NCBI RefSeq assembly: GCF_030811595.1
Contig: NZ_JAUSRB010000002.1
Location: 1,612,001-1,676,000 of the forward strand
Length of the DNA: 64,000 nt
Direction: 5' to 3'
Source: Streptosporangium brasiliense
GTDB lineage: Bacteria > Actinomycetota > Actinomycetes > Streptosporangiales > Streptosporangiaceae
The position numbers were made by a program, and so were the translations under genes. Under the pieces are notes generated by a model, which worked only from the letters and a program-made list of their open reading frames with translations, searched no databases and had not been told where the DNA came from. Of this stretch, positions 24,926-33,129 are shown one piece after another (position 1 is the first letter of the stretch; every line of letters begins with the position of its first letter).

Positions 24926-25171
24926 CGACGGCTCGTCGAGCCAGACCATGCCGACGAGCGCCGTGCCGACCGCGCCGATCCCGACCCACACCGCGTAGGC
25001 GGTGCCGACCGGGATGAACTTCAACGCGTAGCCGAGCCCGGCCATGCTCAGGACCAGCGTCACCACGAAGATCACGGTGGGCAGCGGCCTGGAGAACCCG
25101 TCGGATCTCTCCAGGGCGACCGCCCAGGCCGTCTCCATCGCTCCGGACACCACCAGAATCAACCACGCCAC
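24857..25171 (-). CDS. Small multidrug resistance (SMR) family transporter, SugE/Gdx-like
   Basis: A 104-residue, four-helix dimeric exporter. The first helix reads VAWLILVVSGAMETAWAVAL with the essential Glu, followed by GTAYAVWVGIGAVGTALVG, the signature of helix 3. AMETAWAVALERSDGF resembles the guanidinium/quaternary-ammonium exporters (SugE/Gdx). I chose GTG 25171 because GGGAGG lies six bases upstream and the resulting length is normal for the family; a longer GTG at 25210 adds only basic residues. It is divergent from the CooC-like ATPase. Confidence 0.88.
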   Translation of the reverse strand: MAWLILVVSGAMETAWAVALERSDGFSRPLPTVIFVVTLVLSMAGLGYALKFIPVGTAYAVWVGIGAVGTALVGMVWLDEPSSAARIACLLLVVAGIVGLKVFH

Positions 25172-25250
25172 CGGCCGCCTCCCGATCCCTTTCCTCGCCG
25201 TACCCGTCACGCGCGCTCACCGACCGTGGCATGATAACCACGGTCAGAGG

Positions 25251-25265
25251 TTGCAATGATTTTCA
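25251..25265. promoter_or_regulatory. Zur-like box upstream of the CooC-like ATPase
   Basis: TTGCAATGATTTTCA matches 12 of 15 positions of the actinobacterial Zur consensus as I recall it (TGAAAATGATTTTCA). It ends 21 bp before the ATPase GTG and overlaps a TGATT...AATCA palindrome (25257-25271). Binding by Zur is an inference. Confidence 0.5.
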
Positions 25266-25286
25266 TAATCAGATTGGATCGTCGTC

Positions 25287-26252
25287 GTGAGGGTGGCATT
25301 CGTCGGTAAGGGCGGCAGCGGCAAGACGACCGTGTCGGCGCTGTTCGCGAGATACACCGCCCGCCGGGGCCGGCCGGTCGTCGCGATCGACGCCGACATC
25401 AACCAGCACCTGGGCATGGCCCTGGGTGTGGCGGAGGGTGCGCTGCCCCGGCCGATGGGCGCGCACCTGAGCGAGATCAAGGAGTTCCTGCGCGGGGTCA
25501 ACCCGCGCATCTCCTCGGCCGCGACGATGGTCAAGACCACCCCGCCCGGCCGCGGCTCGCGGCTGCTGCGCCTGGAGGAGCCCGACGACCCGATCCACGC
25601 CGCCTTCACCGCCGCCACCCCGGACGGAGCGCGGCTGATGGTCACCGGCCCGTTCGACGACGACGACCTCGGGGTGGCCTGCTACCACTCCAAGGTCGGC
25701 GCGGTGGAGCTGTATCTCAACCACCTCGTCGACGGGGCGGGCGAATACGTGGTGGTCGACATGACCGCCGGGGCCGACTCCTTCGCCTCGGGGCTGTTCA
25801 CCCGTTTCGACATGACGTTCCTGGTGGCCGAGCCGACCCGGCAGGGCGTGGGGGTCTACCGGCAATACCGCGACTACGCGGCCGGCTACGGCGTGCCGGT
25901 GGCGGTGGTGGGCAACAAGGTGCACGGGCCGGAGGACGTCGAGTTCCTGCGCGAGCACGTCGGCGAGGACCTGCTGGTGTGCCTGGAGCACTCGGCGGCG
26001 GTCCGGGCGATGGAGCAGGGGCGCCGTTTCACCCTGGAGGACCTGGAGCCGGCCAACACCGAGGCCCTGGGCAGGCTCCTGAAGCACCTGGACGCCCAGG
26101 AGAAGGACTGGCCCCGGTTCGGCCGCCAGGCCGTGGAGTTCCATCTCAGGAACGCCGCGGCCTGGGCGGACAGGGCCACCGGGGAAGACCTCGCCGCCCA
26201 GATCGACCCCGACTTCGTCTTCGGGCCCACGCGAGTGTCGCTCCTGCGCTAG
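25287..26252 (+). CDS. CooC/MinD-like P-loop ATPase
   Basis: A 321-residue SIMIBI-class ATPase. MRVAFVGKGGSGKTTVSALF is a deviant Walker A with the signature Lys, VVAIDADINQHLGMAL the following switch, and YVVVDMTAGADSFASGLFTR the switch II/Walker B region. CooC-type proteins help insert metals (nickel in CO dehydrogenase) or act as metallochaperone ATPases. There is no CO dehydrogenase or hydrogenase here. Instead a Zur-like box precedes it, so a zinc-related role is possible. GTG 25287 has no clear ribosome site. Its target is unknown. Confidence 0.8.
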   Translation: MRVAFVGKGGSGKTTVSALFARYTARRGRPVVAIDADINQHLGMALGVAEGALPRPMGAHLSEIKEFLRGVNPRISSAATMVKTTPPGRGSRLLRLEEPDDPIHAAFTAATPDGARLMVTGPFDDDDLGVACYHSKVGAVELYLNHLVDGAGEYVVVDMTAGADSFASGLFTRFDMTFLVAEPTRQGVGVYRQYRDYAAGYGVPVAVVGNKVHGPEDVEFLREHVGEDLLVCLEHSAAVRAMEQGRRFTLEDLEPANTEALGRLLKHLDAQEKDWPRFGRQAVEFHLRNAAAWADRATGEDLAAQIDPDFVFGPTRVSLLR

Positions 26253-26315
26253 ATGGAGCGCTCAGCGGGCCCGACCTAGTGTCTGAACGATCCCCTTCTG
26301 AGAGGAGAACGCAGC

Positions 26316-26702
26316 ATGTCGCTGACCGTTTCGAACGATCTTCTCGATCAGGCGAAAGCCGGCGACGTGGACGACGAGGCATTCGTCGCCTGCGTCCGCG
26401 ACTCCCTGCCCTACGCCTGGTCGGTGATCAGCGAGCTGGTCGAGCAGCGTTACCGCAGCGGCGCCGAGTTCACCGACAACACCGTCCCGCCGCCGGACGA
26501 GAGCGCCCGCGGCCAGCTCCTGCGCTGCCTCGCCAGCGACTCCATGCGCGGCGCCCTGGAGCGGCACTTCGGGGTCCGGCTGGCCTTCCAGAACTGCCAC
26601 CGGGTCGCGGTCTTCCACCCGTCGGCCACCGAGGCCCACGCGGAGTTCGTCACCGCCAGGTCCCAGATCCTCAACCAGATGCCCGAACTGGTCGACTGCT
26701 AG
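26316..26702 (+). CDS. SCO5389 family conserved hypothetical protein
   Basis: A 128-residue cytoplasmic protein conserved in actinomycetes. Recognisable blocks are SLPYAWSVISELV, NTVPPPDESARGQLLRCLAS and LERHFGVRLAFQNCHRVAVF, plus the C-terminal LNQMPELVDC. The function of the family is unknown to me. ATG 26316 has AGAGGAG eight bases upstream. It follows the ATPase by 63 bp, and its 3' end touches the convergent F420 oxidoreductase gene. Confidence 0.88.
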   Translation: MSLTVSNDLLDQAKAGDVDDEAFVACVRDSLPYAWSVISELVEQRYRSGAEFTDNTVPPPDESARGQLLRCLASDSMRGALERHFGVRLAFQNCHRVAVFHPSATEAHAEFVTARSQILNQMPELVDC

Positions 26703-27829
26703 GGGCGCCGTCCACGGACCCGGGGCAGCACCTCCGCCCCGAGCCGCCTGATGTTGCCGAGGGTGCGGGCCTGCTCGCCCGCGCCCTCGACCATGAGGAT
26801 CAGGTGCCGCAGCCCGGTGGCCTCCACGGTCCGGGTGATCCTCTCCACGCAGCGGCCGGGCGAGCCGACGGGGTGCGTGTCGCACAGGAAGTCCACATAC
26901 CGGCCGATGTCGCGCCGGGGCCGCGGCCGGCCGTCCACCGGCACGTATCCCGCCAGCCCCGGCTCCAGCCACCGCGGCATGGCCTCCTTCAGTTCCCTGA
27001 CGGCCTGCGCCGTCGAGTCGCCCACGTGCCCCACGACCGCCGCCACGTGTCCGGGCGTGGGCGGCCCCGCCGGCCCGCCCAGCCCCCCGCCGGCGCCAGG
27101 TCCCCGCCCGCCGGGCCCCCGGACCGCCTCCCCGTCGGCCCCTCCGGCGCCAGGTCCCCGTCCGCCTGGCTCCCCGCCCTCCCGGCCGCCCGGCGCCCGC
27201 CGTACGGCCGCCTCCCGGTAGTCGCGGAGCATGGCGGCCTTCTCCTCGTCCCCGATGTGCATGCCCAGCAGCATCGGAAGCCCTCGATCGGCGGCGAGCG
27301 CCACGGTCTCCGGCGAGGTGCAGGCGACGACCGGCCGGAGCCGGACCGCGGGCACCATGGGCACCTCCCTGAACCGGAAGAACTCCCCGTCCGCCGAGAC
27401 CGTCTCCCGGCCCAGGGCCCTGCACAGCAGGTCGAGCGACTCGGCGAAGCCGCGCTCGAACCGCGCCAGCCCCGTCCCGAACACCTCCAGGTCCACCCAC
27501 GGCCCGCCCCTCCCGACACCGAGCGTGAACCGCCCCCCGGAGACCTGGTCGAGGACCGCCGCCTGCTCCGCGAGGTCGACCGGGTGCCGGGTCGACAGCA
27601 CGCTCACCGCCGTCCCGACCCGGATCCGCGAGGTACGGCCCAGCGCCACCCCGGCCAGCGTCACCGCCGACGGGCACACGCCGTACGGCATGAAGTGGTG
27701 CTCGGCGATCCACGCGTCGTCGAACCCCGCCTCCTCGGCGGCGACGACCGCCTCCACCGTCTCCCGCAACACCGCCCCCGGCTCCCGCCCCGGGAACCCG
27801 GCCGCAATCAGAAAGACACCGATACGCAT
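26699..27829 (-). CDS. LLM-class F420-dependent oxidoreductase with Gly-rich insertion
   Basis: A 376-residue luciferase-like TIM-barrel enzyme: MRIGVFLIAAGFPG, FDDAWIAEHHFMPYGVCPSA, RIRVGTAVSVLSTRHPVDLA and GGRFTLGVGRGG. Such enzymes use FMNH2 or F420H2. Residues about 213-258 are a Gly/Pro/Arg-rich stretch inserted in the barrel; its DNA has repeated blocks such as ggcgccaggtccccg (near 27093 and 27148), another in-frame minisatellite. I start at ATG 27829; the longer open frame upstream crosses the AbrB/MNT region and is not coding. Substrate unknown. Confidence 0.85.
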   Translation of the reverse strand: MRIGVFLIAAGFPGREPGAVLRETVEAVVAAEEAGFDDAWIAEHHFMPYGVCPSAVTLAGVALGRTSRIRVGTAVSVLSTRHPVDLAEQAAVLDQVSGGRFTLGVGRGGPWVDLEVFGTGLARFERGFAESLDLLCRALGRETVSADGEFFRFREVPMVPAVRLRPVVACTSPETVALAADRGLPMLLGMHIGDEEKAAMLRDYREAAVRRAPGGREGGEPGGRGPGAGGADGEAVRGPGGRGPGAGGGLGGPAGPPTPGHVAAVVGHVGDSTAQAVRELKEAMPRWLEPGLAGYVPVDGRPRPRRDIGRYVDFLCDTHPVGSPGRCVERITRTVEATGLRHLILMVEGAGEQARTLGNIRRLGAEVLPRVRGRRP

Positions 27830-27853
27830 GGTGAGTACTTTGAAACGGCGCGC

Positions 27854-28042
27854 GTGGACAGGGAAGGCCGGATCGCCGTTCCGGCCGGACCCCGCGGAGA
27901 TCCAGGACCCCGGACAGGCGACAACGTCGCCTTCGCGAAGATAGACGGTGAGATCGTCGTCATTCCGAGAAAGAACGTCACACCACCGAGTTCGGACCAG
28001 GACGCATGGCACGATGGAGAGGGAGGCGGAGATGAACTTTGA
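27854..28042 (+). pseudogene. Degenerate AbrB/MazE-like antitoxin remnant
   Basis: In this frame the peptide VDREGRIAVPAGPRG...TGDNVAFAKIDGEIVVIPRKN matches the SpoVT-AbrB swapped-hairpin fold (VD-x-x-GRI-x-x-PA, then GD-x-V and DGEI). The in-frame ATG expected a few codons upstream is missing: the nearest start is GTG 27854, after the first strand residues ETA. The helix region has prolines where R-x-x-L-G-L is usual. The frame ends at 28042, overlapping the MNT start as in an operon. Either a decayed or a poorly started antitoxin gene. Confidence 0.5.
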
Positions 28043-28325
28043 CGCGGTGAAAGCACGGCTTACCGAGCTGTGCCAGCAGTTCGGCATCAGCGAGCTGTCC
28101 GTCTTCGGATCCGCCGCGCGAGGAGAGGAGCGGCCGGACAGCGACCTCGACCTCCTGTACGTCCACGCCGAGGGCGCCCCGCTCGGCCTCCTTGAGATCA
28201 TGACGCTTCAGGAGGAGCTAGAGGCTCTCTTCGACCGCCCTGTCGACCTGGTGGCCAAGCGCTACCTCAATGAGACGATCAAGGATCAGATCCTGCATGA
28301 CGCCCGAGTCCTCTACGCGGCGTGA
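28032..28325 (+). CDS. mntA: Minimal nucleotidyltransferase antitoxin (MntA-like)
   Basis: A 97-residue MNT-fold protein with the complete GS-X10-D-x-D motif: Gly26-Ser27 in FGSAARGE, then Asp38 and Asp40 in SDLDLL. In the MntA/HepT system the antitoxin AMPylates the HEPN toxin on a tyrosine and silences it. ATG 28032 follows GGAGG. It overlaps the toxin gene by 29 bases, consistent with coupled translation. The assignment rests on motif and pairing. Confidence 0.88.
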   Translation: MNFDAVKARLTELCQQFGISELSVFGSAARGEERPDSDLDLLYVHAEGAPLGLLEIMTLQEELEALFDRPVDLVAKRYLNETIKDQILHDARVLYAA

Positions 28326-28710
28326 CGAGCTCTACCTCGCCGACATCGTCAAGTCTGCGCGATCCATCGCGACCTTTCTCAAGGGCGTAGAGGAAGATCA
28401 GTGGCTCCATGACGAGCAGCTGCAGTCAGCCGTGCAGTGGAAGATCATGAACATCGGCGAAGCCGCGAACGGCATAAGCGAAGCCACCAGAGCCAGGCGT
28501 CCCGAGGTCGCCTGGCGATCCATCCGGGGCCTCCGGAACATCCTCGCCCATGCCTACTTCTCGATAGACCTCAGCGCGGTCTGGAAAACGTCCAAAGTCG
28601 ATGTCCCCATCCTGGAAAGGCATGCGCTGGACCTTCTCTGGCTGATCAACCCCGACTCCGCGAAACAGCTTGAACCACCCGGTGGCTCGGCCGGCGGGCG
28701 GCTTTCCTAG
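28297..28710 (+). CDS. hepT: HEPN-domain toxin (HepT-like, DUF86)
   Basis: A 137-residue helical RNase. The catalytic R-X4-H-X-Y motif is RNILAHAY (Arg80, His85, Tyr87), and Tyr87 is the residue expected to be AMPylated by the partner MNT protein. [12 protein letters not shown] is the usual N-terminal helix signature of DUF86. ATG 28297 lies inside the MNT gene; the stop coincides with the end of the convergent rnhB gene. Unless inhibited, such toxins cut tRNA or mRNA. Confidence 0.88.
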   Translation: MTPESSTRRDELYLADIVKSARSIATFLKGVEEDQWLHDEQLQSAVQWKIMNIGEAANGISEATRARRPEVAWRSIRGLRNILAHAYFSIDLSAVWKTSKVDVPILERHALDLLWLINPDSAKQLEPPGGSAGGRLS

Positions 28711-29375
28711 CCGAACAGCCCTAGCTGGCCCTCTCCGGCCAGGGGGTTGCGGTGTCTCTTGAGGTGGCGCCAGCGGGGCAGGTCGTCCAGGTAGGACCAG
28801 GACAGCCGGTGGTGCTCGGTCGGGCCGAGCTCGGCCAGGGCCTTCTGGTGAACCGGGGAGGGGTAGCCCGCGTTGTCGGCGAAGCCGTAGTCCGCCAGTC
28901 CGAGTGAGGCCATGTAGGCGTCGCGGCGGACCTTGGCGATCACCGAGGCGGCGGCCACGGAGACGCAGGACAGATCACCTTTGATCTCGCACCGGACCGG
29001 CCACGGCGCGCCCAGGTAGTCGTGCTTGCCGTCGAGGATGACCGCGTCGGGCCTGACCGGCAGCTCCGCCAGCGCCCGTCTGGCCGCCCGGCGCAGGGCC
29101 TCGGTCATGCCGAGCTCGTCGATCTCCTCGTGCGACGCCTCGCCGTACCCGATCCCGGCCGCCCAGCCGGTGATCTCGGCCACCATGGACGCACGGCGGG
29201 CGGGGCTGAGCATCTTGGAGTCGGTCAGGCCCGCGGGCGGCTCCGACAGGTCCGTGACGACCGCGCAGACCGCCACCGGCCCGGCCCAGGCCCCTCGCCC
29301 GACCTCGTCGACCCCGGCCACTGTCTTCGTCCCGCCGGCCGACAGCAGTCGCTCAAGCGCGTAGGAGGGAGGCAC
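28707..29375 (-). CDS. rnhB: Ribonuclease HII
   Basis: A 222-residue type 2 RNase H that removes ribonucleotides and RNA primers from RNA-DNA hybrids. [14 protein letters not shown] carries the first catalytic Asp-Glu pair; [10 protein letters not shown] and [17 protein letters not shown] supply the other Asp and conserved Lys. GTG 29375 is chosen because homologous sequence begins there (PSYALERLL); the longer open frame is antisense low-complexity sequence. It begins 10 bp after the LysR gene on the same strand. Confidence 0.93.
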   Translation of the reverse strand: MPPSYALERLLSAGGTKTVAGVDEVGRGAWAGPVAVCAVVTDLSEPPAGLTDSKMLSPARRASMVAEITGWAAGIGYGEASHEEIDELGMTEALRRAARRALAELPVRPDAVILDGKHDYLGAPWPVRCEIKGDLSCVSVAAASVIAKVRRDAYMASLGLADYGFADNAGYPSPVHQKALAELGPTEHHRLSWSYLDDLPRWRHLKRHRNPLAGEGQLGLFG

Positions 29376-29385
29376 GCCCCCGACG

Positions 29386-30321
29386 TTACCGGGCGGCGAG
29401 CTCCACCGCCTCCAGGTCGGCGGCCAGCAGGCGGGCGGCGACGTGGACGGCGCGCAGGGTGACGGAGACGGCGGGGCGGTGGACGCCGGAGGCACGGGCG
29501 ACGGCGTGGACGTCGCGGCCGACCGGGGCGCCGGGAAACTCGCGGACGACGATGCCGCGGACCCCGGAGGCCAGGGCCAGGGCGGGGACGGCCGCGATGC
29601 CGATGCCCTTGGCGACCAGGCCGAGGATGGTGCCCAGGCCCTCGAACTCCCACGGCACCGGCTGGGCGCCGCCGAAGTCGGCCAGCAGGCGGTCGACGGC
29701 CAGGCGGGAGGGCTCGCCGTCCGGGGTGGCCATCCACGGCTCGTCACGGAGCTCCCGCAGGTCCACGGGCTCGTCCAGCGAGGCGAGGCGGTGCTTGCGC
29801 GGCACCACGAGCACCAGCGGATCGTGCAGCAGCGGGAAGACCCGCAGCGTGTCGGACTCGCGCACCCGGCCGTACCAGTCGTCCACCAGGGCGATGTCCA
29901 CCTCGCCCGACTGGACCTCGCGCATCCCCCGCCCGGAGCGTCCCTGACCCATCCGCAGGGTCAGCGCGGTGTGCCGGCGCAGCGTCCGGGCCAGGGCGGG
30001 CGCGAAGGCCACCGCGGCGGTGGGGAAGGCGGTGACGGTGACCCGGCCGGAAGGGGTCGCCGCCTGGGCGGACAGGTCGGACTCGGCGGTCTCGACCATG
30101 GACAGGATCCGTTCGGCGTGCTCGACCAGGCGGCGCCCGGCGTCGGTCAGCTCCGCGCTGCGCGCGGTCCGGTCGAGGAGCACGGCCCCGGCCTCCCGTT
30201 CCAGGGCCGCCAGCTGCTGGGAGACCGCCGACGGGCTGTAGCCGAGGGAGGCGGCGGTGGCCGCGATGCTTCCCCGGCGGGCGAACTCGCAGATCACCGC
30301 CAGACGGCGCAGATCGAGCAT
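29386..30321 (-). CDS. LysR family transcriptional regulator
   Basis: A 311-residue LysR regulator. The winged helix is [20 protein letters not shown] followed by [20 protein letters not shown], and the periplasmic-binding-like effector domain spans about 90-300 ([31 protein letters not shown]). It is divergent from the aminotransferase gene, the standard layout of a LysR activator and its target. ATG at 30321. The effector is unknown, probably an amino or keto acid. Confidence 0.92.
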   Translation of the reverse strand: MLDLRRLAVICEFARRGSIAATAASLGYSPSAVSQQLAALEREAGAVLLDRTARSAELTDAGRRLVEHAERILSMVETAESDLSAQAATPSGRVTVTAFPTAAVAFAPALARTLRRHTALTLRMGQGRSGRGMREVQSGEVDIALVDDWYGRVRESDTLRVFPLLHDPLVLVVPRKHRLASLDEPVDLRELRDEPWMATPDGEPSRLAVDRLLADFGGAQPVPWEFEGLGTILGLVAKGIGIAAVPALALASGVRGIVVREFPGAPVGRDVHAVARASGVHRPAVSVTLRAVHVAARLLAADLEAVELAAR

Positions 30322-30372
30322 CAGACTTCCTTATGCCTACCCACAGTAACCAAAGCTTGTGCTGATGCCTAC
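30318..30372. promoter_or_regulatory. Probable LysR-binding region
   Basis: The LysR/aminotransferase gap holds the 8-bp direct repeat ATGCCTAC (30333-30340, 30365-30372) and inverted GCATCAG/CTGATGC ends around it. LysR regulators bind such paired sites about 30 bp apart. Confidence 0.45.
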
Positions 30373-30419
30373 AGCCCACCACGCTTGGGAACGTTCCGCA
30401 ATGAGCGAGAGGACTCCCC

Positions 30420-31700
30420 ATGAACGTGACGCTCTCCGCCACGTTGGCGGCCAACGAGGACATCGAACGAAGACGGCGCGCCGGTGAGCGCGTGCTGCAC
30501 CTGGCCTTCGGAGAGGCCGGTCTGCCCGTTCATCCGGCGCTGCGCGAGCGGCTGATCGCCGCCTCCGAGCACAACGGATACGGGCCGGTGGCCGGGGCGG
30601 CCGCGCTGCGCGAGTCGGCGGCCGGATACTGGCACCGGCGGGGCCTGCCCACCGATCCGGAGCTGGTGGTCTGCGGCCCCGGGAGCAAGTCCCTGCTGTA
30701 CGGCCTGCTGCTGGCGATCGGCGGCGACATCGTGCTGCCGATGCCGAGCTGGGTCAGCTACGCCGCCCAGGCGGACCTGGTCGGGGCACGTCCCCTGCTC
30801 GTACCGGCGCCCCCCGGCGAGGGAGGGGTGCCGGACCCCGAGCGGGTCGCCTCCGCGGTCCTGCACGCGCGATCCCAGGGGCGCGAGGTGCGCTCGCTGC
30901 TGGTCACGCTGCCCGACAACCCCACCGGCACGCTGGCCGCCGCGCACACGATCAGGCGGATCGCCGAGGTCGCCCGCGACCTCGATCTCATGATCATCTC
31001 TGATGAGATCTACCGCGATCTCGTCCACGACCCCGCCGCGCGCTTCCTCAGCCCGGCCGACCTGGCCCCCGAACGCACCGTGATCACCAGCGGGCTCAGC
31101 AAGAGCCTCGCCCTCGGCGGCTGGCGGATCGGCGTCGCCCGGCTCCCGTCCGTGGCGCTGCGCGACCGGCTGCTCGCCGTGGCCAGCGAGATCTGGTCCA
31201 GCCCCGCGGCCCCCGTCCAGCAGGCGGCGGCCTACGCCTACACCGAGCCCGCCGAGCTCGTCGAGCGGATCGACGACAGCCGCAGGCTGCACGGCACGGT
31301 GGCGCGGGCGGTGCATGAGAGGTTCGTCCGGGCAGGTGTGCGGGTGGACGCGCCGCAGGGCGGCTTCTACCTCTACCCCGACTTCACCGGGCTGGCCTAC
31401 GCGACCTCCGCCGAGCTGACCGCGGACCTGCTCGACAGCCACGGCGTCGGAGTGCTCCCCGGACACGCCTTCGGCGACGATCCCAGGGCCCTGCGGGTGC
31501 GGGTGGCGACCAGCCTCCTGTACGGCGAGACGACCGAGCGGCGACTGGCCGCGCTGGGCTCCGCCGACCCCCTCGGACTGCCCTGGATCTCGGCCTCGCT
31601 GGACCACCTGAGCGAGGCTCTGACCGGCCTCAACACGGCGCGACGGGTCCCCAGCAGGCTCGTGCGCACAGCCCTGGTCCCGACCCCGGCGGCGGGGTGA
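30420..31700 (+). CDS. PLP-dependent aminotransferase, class I/II
   Basis: A 426-residue fold-type I aminotransferase. LAFGEAGLPVHPALRERL is the N-terminal substrate lid, NGYGPVAGAAALRESAA the cofactor region, LVTLPDNPTGTLAA the N-P-T-G loop, MIISDEIYRDLVHD the pyridine-nitrogen Asp, and SGLSKSLALGGWRIG contains the Schiff-base Lys228; RVRVATSLLYG holds the substrate carboxylate Arg. It resembles aspartate/aromatic aminotransferases. ATG 30420 follows GAGAGG. The neighbouring LysR gene probably controls it. Confidence 0.92.
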   Translation: MNVTLSATLAANEDIERRRRAGERVLHLAFGEAGLPVHPALRERLIAASEHNGYGPVAGAAALRESAAGYWHRRGLPTDPELVVCGPGSKSLLYGLLLAIGGDIVLPMPSWVSYAAQADLVGARPLLVPAPPGEGGVPDPERVASAVLHARSQGREVRSLLVTLPDNPTGTLAAAHTIRRIAEVARDLDLMIISDEIYRDLVHDPAARFLSPADLAPERTVITSGLSKSLALGGWRIGVARLPSVALRDRLLAVASEIWSSPAAPVQQAAAYAYTEPAELVERIDDSRRLHGTVARAVHERFVRAGVRVDAPQGGFYLYPDFTGLAYATSAELTADLLDSHGVGVLPGHAFGDDPRALRVRVATSLLYGETTERRLAALGSADPLGLPWISASLDHLSEALTGLNTARRVPSRLVRTALVPTPAAG

Positions 31701-31885
31701 TCACCGACAGCCGCACTTGGGGGAAAATTTACTCGGGTGGCACCGGCGCCTGAGACCACATCCGCGCGGCTGACCTGCGCTTTTGCGCTTCACGCGCCAG
31801 GGAGACAGGCATTTTCCTGGATGCTCACCAAGATGTCCCGTGTCATTTGGCACCGGGCATCGCGAAGAGCCCTCATCATGTGCTC

Positions 31886-32530
31886 ATGCCCGCTTTTGTC
31901 ACCCTGTCCGGGCGCTCCGTGCGCCTGGAACCGCTCAGCCTCGCGGCCGTCGACGACCTCGTCGCCGCGGCGAGTGAAGACCGTTCTACTTACGCCTTCA
32001 CTCGCGTCCCCCATGGCCGGGGCGAGATGGTCTCCTACGTGGAGGCCACTCTGGCTGAGCAGGCGGAGGGCCGCACGATGCCCTTCGCCATCCGGTGGCT
32101 GCACACCGACCGCGTCGTCGGTGCCACCCGTCTCATGAACCTGGAGTACTGGCAGGGCCCCATGCCCTGGCCGCCGGGTGCACATGGTGCGGTGGGCGAG
32201 GTCCCGTCCGTGGCGGACATCGGTTACACCTGGCTGGCCGCTTCGGCCCAGGGCACGGGTGTCAACCGGGAGAGCAAATACCTGATGCTCTCACTCGCCT
32301 TCGAGACCTGGCAGGTCCACCGCATCACGCTCAAGGCTGACGTACGGAACGTACGCTCCCGGGCCGCCATCGAGGCCCTCGGCGCACACCTCGACGGTGT
32401 GCGACGGGCTGAGACCCGAGGCGCCGACGACACGGTCCGAGATACCGCCTACTACTCGATCCTGAGCTCCGAGTGGCCGCTCGTCCGAGAACGGCTCCAC
32501 GCGCGGCTCGGTCTGGTCGAGGCCGCGTAG
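31886..32530 (+). CDS. GNAT family acetyltransferase, RimJ/RimL type
   Basis: A 214-residue acetyltransferase of the RimJ/RimL class, with FVTLSGRSVRLEPLSLAAVD at the start, IGYTWLAASAQGTGVNRESK as the acetyl-CoA loop and FETWQVHRITLKADVRNVRS-RAAIEALG as the C-terminal hallmark. Base composition is slightly less GC-rich than its neighbours. ATG 31886 matches the family start; an in-frame ATG 39 bases earlier is possible. The gap upstream (31701-31885) shows no recognisable feature. Confidence 0.85.
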   Translation: MPAFVTLSGRSVRLEPLSLAAVDDLVAAASEDRSTYAFTRVPHGRGEMVSYVEATLAEQAEGRTMPFAIRWLHTDRVVGATRLMNLEYWQGPMPWPPGAHGAVGEVPSVADIGYTWLAASAQGTGVNRESKYLMLSLAFETWQVHRITLKADVRNVRSRAAIEALGAHLDGVRRAETRGADDTVRDTAYYSILSSEWPLVRERLHARLGLVEAA

Positions 32531-32568
32531 AGGCGTCCCCGAAACTTCGATGACTTCATGGAACAGAA

Positions 32569-32596
32569 AGGCCCGCCCGGGACTCCGGGCGGGCCT
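32569..32596. terminator. Bidirectional terminator hairpin
   Basis: Twelve-bp perfect arms AGGCCCGCCCGG and CCGGGCGGGCCT with loop GACT, between the convergent acetyltransferase and secreted-protein genes. On the minus strand it is followed by TTTCTGTT. Confidence 0.8.
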
Positions 32597-32634
32597 GATG
32601 TTCCTCCGGCGGCCGGTCCGGCCGGCCTCCGGCC

Positions 32635-33129
32635 TCACTCGTCGTCGTCGCCGTCGACCTCGTAGATGTAGTCCCACCTGCCGCACAGCTTCTTCTTGGC
32701 CTGGTTGTTGTCCCAGTAGCAGACCCGGACCTGGACGTTGTCGACGTCGCCCTTCCAGAAGTGGAAGTTCTGGTAGCCGCTGGAGCCGCACTTCTTGCTC
32801 CAGTAGTAGGACTCGTCGCCGTCCTCGTTCTCGAACTTGACCTGGGCGTAGCCGCACAGCCAGCTCGGCGAGTACTTGTCGTAGAGCTTGCCCTGGACGT
32901 GGACCCTGTCGAAGCCGTCGGTCCACACGCGCCCCTTGGCCTTGGCGCGGGAGTCGTCGTAGTACTTGGAGTAGTCGTAGCCCCAGTAGTCGTCGTAGTC
33001 ACTGGTGGCGGTCGTGCTCGCGGTGAGCGTGGCGGCCGAGGCGGAGGTGGCCAGGGCCGGGACGCCGGCCGCGATGACGGCGGTGGCGGCGGCCAGGCCC
33101 ATGAGGGTGCGGGTGGTGCGGCGCATCAT
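32635..33129 (-). CDS. Small secreted protein, Tyr/Asp-rich, four cysteines
   Basis: A 164-residue precursor. Its signal peptide (RRTTRTLMGLAAATAVIAAG, cleavage near ATSASAA) is followed by a mature domain of about 130 residues rich in Tyr, Asp, Lys and Trp (YDDYWGYDYSKYYDDS). Four Cys (LCGYAQV, KKCGSSG, VCYWD, KLCGRW) could form two disulfides, and the C-terminus is acidic (EVDGDDDE). I recognise no family. ATG 33129 (or 33126) follows AGGGAG. It is divergent from the SARP gene across a 316-bp structured gap and may be its target. Confidence 0.75.
   Translation of the reverse strand: MMRRTTRTLMGLAAATAVIAAGVPALATSASAATLTASTTATSDYDDYWGYDYSKYYDDSRAKAKGRVWTDGFDRVHVQGKLYDKYSPSWLCGYAQVKFENEDGDESYYWSKKCGSSGYQNFHFWKGDVDNVQVRVCYWDNNQAKKKLCGRWDYIYEVDGDDDE

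Noticed and set aside
27830..27853. Frame starting MVSTLKRRAW as the AbrB gene's start
   Set aside because: It is in a different frame from the AbrB-like peptide and carries no domain; it could join only by a frameshift, which I cannot demonstrate.
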